Below, in pieces: positions 11,337-23,000 of a stretch of 64,000 bases of DNA. Under the pieces are notes generated by a model. That model had not been told where the DNA came from, made no database searches, and was given only the letters and a program-made list of their open reading frames with translations. The position numbers were made by a program, and so were the translations under genes. Numbering within the stretch: position 1 is the first letter of the stretch; each line of letters starts with the position of its first letter. This DNA is from Batillaria attramentaria (lineage: Eukaryota; Mollusca; Gastropoda; Batillariidae). Where the stretch lies: positions 484,501 to 548,500 of the forward strand of contig JACVVK020000292.1 of NCBI GenBank assembly GCA_018292915.2, read 5' to 3'.

Positions 11337-11604
11337 ATAATGTTCTGTAAACGTGCGAATAAACACTGGCTACATTCAGTGTCACAAGTTAGCGTATACG
11401 TCACGTGAAAACCTCTGAATTTCAATGTGATAATGGAATCAGTGTACGTGTTGTAAACGACCAAAATGAAAAAGTCTCAGTGCAGGTGTGGTTGTGTGTG
11501 TTCAAGTGTGCGTGTATGTGTGTGTGCGCGTGTATGTGTGTGTGTGTGGGTGGGGGGGGGGGGGGTGTTGGTCAGTAAGCAGTGAGACGAACACCATTGC
11601 CGGC

Positions 11605-11614
11605 GCACACACAC

Positions 11615-11696
<82 letters not shown>

Positions 11697-11697
11697 G

Positions 11698-11761
<64 letters not shown>
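11605..11761. repeat. (CA)n microsatellite, interrupted
   Basis: About 150 bases of ca with two short cgc interruptions, preceded at 11503-11565 by degenerate (GT)n and a G tract, so the two could pair as a hairpin. Confidence 0.97.
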
Positions 11762-13047
11762 GGCACGCAAACCATTTTACTGCTCAAGAGGTGTGGTCGG
11801 TCAGAATACATTACTGCGGCCGGCCAAAGCAAAGGTGTGAAGAAACTGGTCTCCTTTTCTGTTATAGGGCACTGACTGCGCGTGATTGTGAGGGCAGGTA
11901 CACACAAAGGACATGACAGTGGACAGTGTTGGGCTTACCATTACACGTGTATATATTTCGGACATAGTACGGTCAAAACGTAATTTTCTACCAGTGGTCG
12001 GTTACCCTTCCAAAAGGACCGGACGGTTCTGCTACGCAGGCACCACATTTGACTGGTCATCAGATGTGGACAGCTGCCGAACGACAAAGCAGAATTAATT
12101 CGATAAGGTTTCATTGGTTTTATCTGGCTGGTTGGTTGCCGCCGGGTTTTGCGTGCGTGCGTCAGTGCGTGCGTGCGTGCGTATAATATTCAGTTTTGGG
12201 AGTGACAGACCTGTAAACACTGATTTTGATTGTGATTAGGCCCATCACAACAATGACGCTTGTAAAAATAATTCTCACGTCACAAAAAGGCCTTTTCAAT
12301 CCAAAAATGAAAGAAAAACTAAACACATGCTCCCAAGTCCACACCGACAACTGTCTTCCTATTTCGCCACATTCAAATTTCAAAAACCTCAGCGATCCTT
12401 CGGTTCTTTTTAACATTATACCTACTATCCAAAGAGTTCCATGTTGACCAGACCCCGAGAACGTCATTTGACTGGTCACCATTCAGGGACCTTTGTGAAC
12501 CCGCAAAATATGCAAACCCTACAGGAATAGAAGCCGGCCAACCGGTCGTGGGTTTCACATCAAACTGGAATCATTACACGCTCGCCGCCTTTAGGCGTTT
12601 GGCACCTGCTTTCATTTATTCGCCACAGTTTGTGAAATGACAGTTACGGGGAGGCTATCTTGCAGCAGGTATGACCCTGAGAGATTTGATAATGGCGACG
12701 ACGACGACGACGATGATGATTCTAAAAATTGTCCTGCTTAGTTTCCTTGCTACAGCACTACACAACAAATAAAACAAGTGGCACAAAATGTAGTATAATT
12801 CAAAGCACGCGAAACGCAAACCGTAAAAGAGCAGTGACTTATTAATCAACCGACTACACTGAGAACCGCTGACAGACTGAAAACCAAACTGAACTAGTAT
12901 TCTTATTCCATTCTGTAAGGTACTCCAGCGCTGCAGCCACGGCTCCAAACAAAAAAGAGTTGGGCTTACATCCTGAGCTTCTCGGCAGTTTTAACAAAAA
13001 TAAATAAACAACAACAAGAAACCCAAAATCAAATAATTATAGACAAT

Positions 13048-13196
<149 letters not shown>

Positions 13197-13913
13197 TGAG
13201 GGGGGGGAGGTGGGGGGGGGGGCATTTTTCTATCATACTCCTCAAACTGACCAGATCATTTAATGTCACGCTACTGTCGCATCAAGTTGTGCAACAATAT
13301 GGTTGTGACAGGGTTTGCGGCAATCAGCAAATATTTGGAAACACACGAAAAAAATAAATAAAAAAAATGGCCTTTACGTGAACGTTGACACATGCTGCCG
13401 TATATCACGACTGATATCCACTGCTGGCCGACTTTCTGATGACGTGTGACACAGCCTGACTACTCTGTGCGTGGTATCAGTTACTCTGGAACCAACACAA
13501 CCGGCCCTCCCCCCAGAGAAAACCAAAAGATATGCCCGATTAATCATGCACGTTCAACAAAATGAAATGCGGACGGCGACACGGAAAACGCCTCCATTCT
13601 GCTCTCGCTTTATGACGCATCTCACACACAACCGTGTTGTGATTTTGATAAACGGTGCTTATCAATTTCACTCCAACAGGTTAATTCCCCGGTAAAGCCG
13701 CTGCAATGGGCTTTATCTGTTTCCTTTGGAAATACCCGAGCTCTTTTGTGAGAGAGGCAGTGAAACGGCCCGAGCAACCTTATCGTGCTGATCACTTCAG
13801 AATGGACTTTGCTGTAAATTTAAATGGCATCCGTCAGTTCAGTCTTGTCGTGTCAGCGGTAACCGGCGACTGAAAGCGTGTATGCCCACTCCCTTCATGG
13901 AAACTGGTGCCAC

Positions 13914-13977
13914 TGACTCAGACTCAGACTCAGACATAGTTTATTGTTGTTTAGGCCTTGGCCTATATCAACACGTC
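13914..13977 (-). repeat. Retroposon-like 3' tail with tandem TCAGAC
   Basis: Read on the minus strand, aggccaaggcctaaacaaca is followed by aataaactatg and tandem gtctga. The layout resembles a LINE/SINE 3' end with short tandem repeats. The body cannot be identified. Confidence 0.4.
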
Positions 13978-14499
13978 TCACAAGTTGTTATGCATAACAT
14001 ACATAGATGAAATGATACAAGAATGACTAAATTTAGCACCATCACAACACTGCGAGAACTGGGACCCTGCGAGAAAAGGACCCATTTTCATCAGAAAAAA
14101 ACAACAACTACTGGGCACATAAATTAAGCACAAAAGGCTCAGGAAGCTGGCTACACCAAGCCCACCAACCTGGCGGGAGCAACACATGGTAACAGCAGTA
14201 CGTATACGTACAACCAACTAACCTCGACAAACAACCAATCATGCAAACTGACCAGCCTACTCAACGCGGAACGTACTAAACCGCACCCCCCCCCCTCCGA
14301 AAAACAACAACCAAACAACAACAACAAACAAACAAACAGAAAGCAGCCAAACATACAACAACAAAAAAAAAAAACCACAAAACCACAAAAACAACAAACA
14401 AAAAGCCACCACCACCATCAACAAAAACAAGCAACCCTAAAGTGCCGTACTTCAGTCTTTGTACAATGCCATTGCATGTGGATCAAAATTAAAACAACA

Positions 14500-16245
14500 A
14501 CAACAAACAAACAAACGCAAATAATCAGTTATGCAAGGAAATAGACCGGGGCGGTGACGGGGGTGGGGGTAGGGTGGGGGCCGTGGGGGGGGGGGGGCAA
14601 GGTCGGGTCCGGCACTGAGCAGGGAGTGAGAGCATGAACGCTGGAAACTGAGCAGACAGACGCTGACACTGTTAATAATGAACGGATGGTGAGCTGCAGC
14701 TGTTGTGAGGGCTGCTGTTTTCCATTGTGCGCCTACCAGGCTTTTTTTGTTGTTGACAACAACAACAACAACTTGAAATCAGTGAAATGACTTCTGCGTT
14801 GCCGCTCAGCACGACGGTTGTCATTTCGTTATTTCTCATTTTTATGTATTTCTTATTAATTCTTGTTATTTTTATTTTTTTAGTCTGTTCATGTCGTATT
14901 TCAGTACGAGCGCCGGGCGACAACTGCCACCGCGCGCTTCACACAGTTCAGTTCAGTCGCGTCCCCGTTCTCTTTACGTGAACTCAATCAGTCGTCATGT
15001 ACGTCAGAGCCGTTCTACTACTGACATGATAACGCTGAGACGGAGAACGGTTAGCCAGGTCTTTAAATTTCTACTGAGCCGCAGTGACATTCTAGTCATT
15101 TCTGATCATGTGTAAAGGCAGGGCCCGGCGTGCCGTGTCAGTGTTCAGTCGCGCCGAAACTCAGTGAAGCAATTCAGTGATACAATCAGTTATGTATTTC
15201 ATTTCTGTCAGTTTGCGACAATGAGTAGTCAGTCTGTAGCTACAGTGTCGGCTCGTCGTTTTAACGGCAAGGCAGTAAGCCAGCCCGTCGGGTATAACGG
15301 GTAGCCGGCGATTCACACACCCGAATAAGTTATCTGGTCGAGTTGTTCGACACCACCACCCCGGCGTCCGGGCACACCCGGGCCGGCAAGCACCGTAATC
15401 TCTGCCTTCGTCAGCGGGAATCACAGACCTCTACTTTCCCAAGCGCACCGATTCACTCCACCGCCGAAAGTCAGGGGACAATCGGCCGTCTAACGGCACC
15501 TTCGTGTGACACACACCCGCCCCCTTCCCTCAGGTATTGAACACCTTTGTTTGGTCACGTGATCACGCTTCCAACTGGCTGTTAGCTTTCCCTCCCATGT
15601 GAAAAGTGACACGATAACGGTATCGATTTTTTAAAATAACCGGAGGCGTGTATATTTTCTTTGACTCCATAGATCGGCAGCGCTGATGTTTATGGTATTT
15701 TGTCACATATCTCTACCACAAATTGAATCTGTTTTCCGCCAGTCACGGGATCTGTTTGACAGAGGACGGCAGGCGGGAGGGAAAAGGTCCAGCGTGTTTG
15801 ACAGCGCAGCCATTTTGAAACCAGGATGAACAGCATGATCGGACTGGATAAGATATGTCGGCGGCCGCCGAGCCTGTTGCGGAATCGGCGATAGCTGGAG
15901 CGTGTTGCCAGTTATGAGCTGCAAGAAAACGATGTAGACTCCGTCGGGCAAGTCAGCTGTGGGGCTAGGCCCGCTGGTGTGACTCGTAAGTTCTCCGCTA
16001 AGCGATCAAGTGGCGTCGGTGACTGCAGTACAGTGCCACTGGTGGTAGGCCTAGTGTGCGGTAGTGCATGTGTGTGTGACTGAGTCATTTCTCTCATCGG
16101 GGACAGTCGCCTTCAGCGCGCTTGGAGCTATGTGATCTGTGTGTTTTTGCGGATTTTTCTTCAGTCATGGTGAACTTTTGATCGTGTTTTGTCAGGCAGT
16201 TTGTTGGCCTGTATTCTAGGTAAATTGTCCGTTTCATTTTCCACA
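14500..16245 (+). promoter_or_regulatory. CELSR upstream region, CpG-rich, with 5' UTR
   Basis: From about 15121 to the ATG the sequence is rich in CG dinucleotides (for example gcggccgccg near 15860, cccgggccgg near 15378), unlike the flanking introns, which fits a CpG-type promoter and 5' UTR of CELSR exon 1. No TATA box or start site can be fixed. Upstream, 14570-14597 is a G tract and 14755-14772 tandem caa. Confidence 0.45.
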
Positions 16246-19200
16246 ATGGGAAAGCGATCGGGGTGTGTTGGTTGCGGCTGTGACATGCCAGACAGTCGTT
16301 CGCACTTTGACACCCCTGTGACTAGACAACGGGGTGGCCTAAGGACGCACAGGGTGTGCAGCAGGGTGCTTTTGCGGCACATTCTTTTTGCAGCCATACT
16401 CTTTCATTGTGCGACGAAGACAGAGGCTTTGGAGGCACACGTTTCTGCGGAAGAGGGAGGTGGTGCAGTGGTGGTAAATGCGTCCATGGGACAAGGCTGG
16501 AGTTACCGTGTTGACTACAACAGAAGCACCTCTGCCCTGCCTTTTCTGCAGCTGGACTCCAGTACAGGGCACATCTTTTGGAAAGGTGACGTGCATTGTT
16601 CTCAACTCAGAAGCAGTCCTATTCAAATGCACATAGTGTCACAGACGTGGCAGCGAAGGACAGGGTCAGCTGCAAACAAAACTGTCATACCTTATTCAGT
16701 ATTTGTCCATGGTTGCAATCTCCCACACAGAACTTTGAAATTCAGTCGCTTGAAAAGTGAACATGTGCACCACATACTGGTCAGAACAAATTTTTCAGCA
16801 TCAGAATGCATTCCACCGTCAACGTTCCTGTTTCATATGGTTGACTTTCTTCCCCATAGTCTTCGTCAGTGTGCGATTAGCGTTGACTTTCCTTCGTCTT
16901 CTCCTGCTGTCATTGAAGGCGATGACCTAACGTTTTCATCAGCTGTAAAAATGTGCTTCACTAGCACTGCCATTCCTGTGGACTTCACCATGTCCATCTT
17001 GTGTGACAGCACCCAGATGTTTCAAGTGCCATTCAGACTAACCATGTACCCCAAATCTGAGAATGTACGCAGAGCTCACAGGCGATCGAAAAGAGCGGTG
17101 AACAACAGACCCACTTTTAATCCAACAGAGTACACAGAAAATGTCAAAGAAGAACAGCCAGCTGGGATCCAAGTTGTCACCATCACGGCCACGGATTCAG
17201 ACACCGAAGGTGCTGGCACTATCACGTATAGCATGGTGTCGAGCAGAGATGAGAGAAGTCAGAGTATGTTTGCCATAAATCCTCTAACAGGGACCATCAA
17301 CACAACTAAGAGGCTGGATCGTGAGTTCATGAAAGCTCATTACTTCTCCATCATTGCCACGGATCACGGAGTGCCACCAGAGTCTGCCAGTGCCACTCTT
17401 ACCATCATTGTGGAGGACGTCAATGATCATGCACCAGCATTTGACCAGCAGGTGTACAGCATTGATTTCTCAGAGAGCCAAGAAATCGGCATTCCTGTGC
17501 TCACAATCCAAGCCACTGACGAAGACTTCATGGATAACTCCAACATCCGCTACAGCATTGTTAATCCAGAGAGTCCAAACGATGCCTTCATGATCGACCC
17601 CATAGTTGGTTCTATTTCGACACTGAAGCAATTAGACCGCGAGACGATATCCAACTACACTCTTCTGATCCAGGCTGTAGATCAAGGAGAACTTAGTGAG
17701 AGAAAGTCATCAACAGCAACTGTGAAGATTTTGATAAGGGATGAAAATGACAATGCTCCTGAATTTTCAAGGTCAGTATACACGGCAAACATCAAAGAAG
17801 ATCAGTCCATCAGCTCTTCTGTGCCCATTCTGACAGTAACAGCAACTGATAGGGACGAAGGGGAAAATGCCAACATCAGGTACACACTGTCAGGAAACGG
17901 CCATAATACATTCAGCATTAACTCTATGACAGGTCAGATTTTTCTTATGGATCCTCTGGATTATGAAACGGACACTAAGTACAGTCTTACAGTGAGAGCC
18001 GAAGATCAGGGGACGACCAAAAGACGTCAGACGGCAACTGTGCATATCCAGGTGATAGACGTGAATGACAACGCTCCCCGGTTTATCTCAGACAGGTATG
18101 AAGGAGTCGTTTCAGAGAACAGCGATTCGGGTACCAGCATAATTCAGGTGCAGGCGATTGATTTAGACAGCGGTCAGAATTCACAGCTGACATACTCCAT
18201 CATCAACGCTGAGAATGATACCATGCCTCTTGTGATTGACCCACAGTCAGGCTGGATTCGAACCAGCGGAAGGGTTGATCGAGAGCATCAACCCGCATAC
18301 ACTTTCACAGTGAAGGCAGAAGACAACGGAAGTCCACGCTTGTCAGCAACAACTACCGTGTCCATCAAGATTCGAGATATCAATGACAATGCTCCAGTTT
18401 TTGAGTCCAGAAATTACCAAGCAGCTGTGTCAGAAGAGGCAAGAATTGGCGAGGAAGTGATCAGAGTTTTAGCAATTGATCAAGATGAAGGTGACAACGC
18501 TCGTGTTCGTTATGACATCACTACAGGCAATGATGGGGACGCTTTCCAGATGAACCAGAATCTTAATGAAGGCATCATTACTGTGAAGAAAACTTTGGAT
18601 GCACGGCAGCAAAATCGTTACGTACTCACTGTCACAGCTACAGACACAGGAGGAAGGAAAGACACGGTACAAGTTGTGATTAATGTCACAGACACCAACC
18701 GCTACACTCCAGAGTTCCAGGGAACGCCATTCTCCTTTTCTGTGGATGAAAATATTCCTGTTGGAACCAGTGTCTACCAAGTGAGAGCTATTGACAAAGA
18801 CAGGGGAGAGAATGCTCGCATCACATACTCCATGGACCCTGGTGTGTTGTCGTTCCGGGTGGATCCAAATAATGGCACAATCTTCACACGTGGCACGCTA
18901 GACCGAGAGAGCATGCCTGCAGTAAGGTTCAGTGTAACAGCCACAGACAATGGAATACCTCAGCGGATGGACACGAAAGAGATTGATGTCACAATCATTG
19001 ATGAGAATGACAACAAACCTGAGTTTGTAGAGATAATCTATTCCGGGCACATTTCAGAAGATGCCCTGCCTGGTGAGAAGGTCTTGCAGATTTCTGCACG
19101 AGACTACGACAAAAATCTCAATGGACAGGTTTTCTACACATTTGACGGGGGAAATAGCGGAAATGGTGACTTCAGCATCGACAGTGCCAGAGGATGGATA

Positions 19201-19903
19201 ATGGTTGCCAAACCCCTGGATCGTGAAAGAATTCCAAATTACGAACTCGTCGCCTTTGCTGTTGATAGGGGTACACCACCTCAGTCTTCTTCGGTTATCA
19301 TCCGAATCAAAGTGGATGACGTCAACGACAACCACCCGCAGTTTGATGCAGAAGAGATTGATGTCTTCATCGCAGAAAACAGCCCAGTTGGGTCTACTGT
19401 CGCAGAGGTAACAGCCAGTGATCCTGATGAAGGGACCAACGCCCTAGTGGAGTATTCCTTCGATGGAGGGCCTGATGTTGACTCTTTTCAACTGTCTGGG
19501 AGGAAGGGAGAACCAGCCATAATAACCACACTGATCCCACTGGATTACGAGTCAGACAAAAAGAGATACGAGGTTGTTCTTAGGGCTGCTTCAGGAACAC
19601 AATTCTCCACTGCCAAAATCTTCATCAACGTTCGTGACGTGAATGATAATCCCCCTGTTTTGAAGGACTTCTCAATCATCTTCAACAACTATGGTGAAAC
19701 TGGAAGTTTTCCATCTGAGGCAATTGGGCGAATTCCAGCGACTGACCCTGATGTTTCAGATCAGGAGCTGTTGGTATACCGAATTCTGTCCGGTAACGAT
19801 GCTAACCTTCTCCATCTCAACAGTTCCACAGGCTACATCACTTTGGATAGTCTCCTCAACTCAGATGTGCCCAGGAATGGAACTTTTCAAGTCAGCGTTT
19901 CAG
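16246..19903 (+). CDS. CELSR: CELSR exon 1: signal peptide, prodomain, cadherin repeats 1 to most of 9
   Basis: One giant exon of 1219 codons with no stop, ending TTTCAG before gtaatt, phase 1. Linkers between repeats are visible: DVNDHAP (about residue 398), DENDNAP (506), DVNDNAP (612), DINDNAP (718), then the degenerate DTNRYTP (823), DENDNKP (926), DVNDNHP (1032), DVNDNPP (1138). Repeat cores show A-x-D-x-D and LDRE motifs. A very large first exon holding the cadherin repeats is the known CELSR gene layout. Confidence 0.98.
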
Positions 19904-19999
19904 GTAATTAGTAAATTAATGTGAAGCGCTTGTTTGTCACTGTGTGTACATGTATGTATGTATACATGTGCGTGTGCATGTAATAACTAATGTATATTA

Positions 20000-20050
<51 letters not shown>

Positions 20051-23000
20051 CACTTCCAAATAATTAATAAATTATGTGAAGCTTGTTAGTTGTGAGTGTT
20101 TGTTTTGTGGCTGTCACTGTGTGTAGTTTCTATGAGTACATGTACTATACACACATACATGTATAACTTTGACTATTGTACCACTACCAGACAGAAACTG
20201 TAGTACTACTAACTACTACACAGTATGAATAATGCAGCAGACACACACTAGATATTTCAGTCATTCACTGACACAGTACATGAGTAAAAGAAAATGATTT
20301 TATTTGGCACTCTATCAACGTGTAGAACTTCCCTTACACTTTCTTTGCCAAGAAATCAGGTCGTGGCATATCTATACTGGAGCACTAACATGCTCAGTCA
20401 GAGGCTGTGAGACTGGGCTAAACTAGTGTCAAGTGAGAGCTCTATGGAGAGAAGGCGGCCAGTGTATTCAAAGCACCGCGACTGGTTGACACCAAAAATT
20501 TGCCTGTCAACAGCCACCACGGCTGGGCCATACTTTCTTTGTTAGCTCCTATCACCCACTCAAACACAAGATCATGCCAGGCAAGCGTTGACTGCAGGGC
20601 AGTTTAGGGCTCTTGCTTACACTTTTACACAGGCCTGACGGTTGTGGGTTTTTGTCACCCTAATGCAAAGACGGCTGGAATGGGCTGGAGGATTTTGTTC
20701 TTGGGTTTGTAGCCCTAGAAGACTGGTTGTTCAGTGCAAAACGTCTGATGAAATTTGAACCTCAGGGAGTTCAAGCAGGGAAGCAGCTGAGCCGGGCGTT
20801 TTGTCTTTTGAAGAACTAATCAGGTGTCACTTTGTGTAAAAAAAGAAAAAAGAAAAAAAGAGTGAGCTCATTCAGTCAGTGACTGTAGTGTGACTGAGTT
20901 TTTGTCTGTATGTTCCACTTTCGCTGTTTCAGTGGATTAGTCTGTAGACATTCTGCATTACAATTCATGCATGTGATGGTGTATTTAATGTACATGATAC
21001 ATACATGTATGTAAAACTGTACAGGCTGTGTGAATGTGGGAAAGAAACGGACAGCACAACCTATGGTTGCACTGACATGGAGAAGGGCAATAGGACGAAA
21101 GTTGCACTTCCAAGAAGTAAGGTCAGGCTTGGCTTTTAGCTCAAGTGCAGTATTGTCAAAGAATTATCCAGCCGTAAATACTGTGATCTTGTAGAGAGAT
21201 CTATAGAAGATCTACCAGCAGCCTTAGAACAGCGAGGCTACTGACGCCACGGCGATAAGGTTGGCATCAAAGTTGGCAGCTTCATGCTCAACATTGTGCC
21301 CACTGCAAACACTGAAACAGGCTTTGACACGAGATGCCTAACAAGGCGGGCATAACACTGTGATGGGGCATGAGCCCCACCACATAACTGTGTCGCCAAC
21401 GCCGCGGCCAAGGAGACAAGTCTTTCACAGATCTATTCTGTTGTGACTGCAAGGGTATGCCTGTTTCCACCTCGTTATGCAATAGAACTGATGCCGCACC
21501 TGTTCTGCTTGATGGCCAGGTGTTCAGATTAGGACTATTACTAGTATTAGGAGCCATTACAGACAAGGCGTGGGTGAAATTTACTGAAAACCTGTGTTTC
21601 AGTTGGGGAAGGAGGAGGGGGGGGGGAGTTGCTGTATACTGAGCAGACAAGGTAAATTCGGTTGCGGACTGAGGACCAGCTAGATGGCACTGATTGGTAG
21701 AGCTCTATTTTCAGATGATTTGTTGAGTGCCAGTCTGTTCAGTCTGACCAAATGAATATATATATGGTCAAGAGTACAGAGTTGAGTCGAGTGAGTGTGA
21801 CATGAGTACCCAGTTTTCAGCAAAGTCATAAACAAACTATTTTATATGAATTTGGTGTGTCTTGTCGTGCGCAATCTTCACCGTATCTGATTTTCTCATA
21901 CAAGTTGTCGATTGGCCGTATTTGAAGAAATAAGTTGTGAGTTTGTACATAACATTAAACACTGTCACAATTTTGCAGACTTGAAATTTCAAGGCAAAAA
22001 CAAACCAGTGATGTTGTTTGCATTTTGTGTTTTTATTTTGAAGGCTTAACCTTCAGCAATATCACAAAAGAGAAGGAAAGACTCACTAGATGCAAAGAAA
22101 TGCAATGAAAAAGTGGTGTGAACATAACTTTACCGTTTACGTCAAGCGGCATGTTAAACTGAAATGAGCACCATTATGACAGAGTACTGATACTGTTTCA
22201 GTTTGGTCAATAAAACCTTCTTAAGAACATTGTTTGGGTTACTCAATAATAATCATAATGTAGTGCAATACATGAACATTTATAAATGATACGTAAACAG
22301 AAATGGATTCAAATGTTTCTGGTTTTCTGCTTGACGGAACATGTCAATAAAACCCTTTAAAAAGCTAAACATTTTATTCCAGTTATTATTGTTTCCCAGT
22401 AAAATTAAAGACCGACCCTTGAAATACATGCAAAAACAAAAATAACAGTTGCTACTTCACTGTGTCCCTGAATATAGTGATCAAAGAAAGAACTGAGCAT
22501 GCTTAAACATAACATTACAACATGACAGACTCATTCCAAACTTTTAAAGTCACACAGAAGGAAAAGGTACAAAAAAATATATTACCAGTTACTTTGTTTT
22601 TAGGGTAAATACACCTTAGTCACACAAAAATGTATCTAGCAGATTTAACACATGAATTATTACCATATATCCAGCTGTCTGAACATAACTTGACACACTT
22701 GAACACAACATTACACTGTGACAGACAAATTTCAGATAGCTAAAGTCAACCAGAAGGAAAAAGAACAAAACATATCAGTTGTAGTAAGTGTGGTTCAATG
22801 GGAGGTACTCTTTAACCCCCTCAAAGTATGATTTTAAGCTTAATCCCATAGATAATTGCTATCTCAAGCTACATGAATGTAACTTTACGCAACTTCAAAC
22901 ATAACACTACACTGTGACAGACTCATTTGAGACTGTCAAAATCAAACAAGAGGAAACGGAACAAAAAAATGTATTACCAGGAAGTGTGCTTTAATCAAAG

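Noticed and set aside
11477..11916. Long frames of Cys-Val and His-Thr repeats
   Set aside because: They are translations of (GT)n/(CA)n microsatellites. The same applies near 13052, 29651, 31484, 37643, 39154, 41010, 45716 and 50504.
16189..16245. Upstream extension of the CELSR frame to 16189
   Set aside because: The extension begins at TTG, not ATG. The first in-frame ATG, at 16246, has a good Kozak context and precedes the signal peptide.
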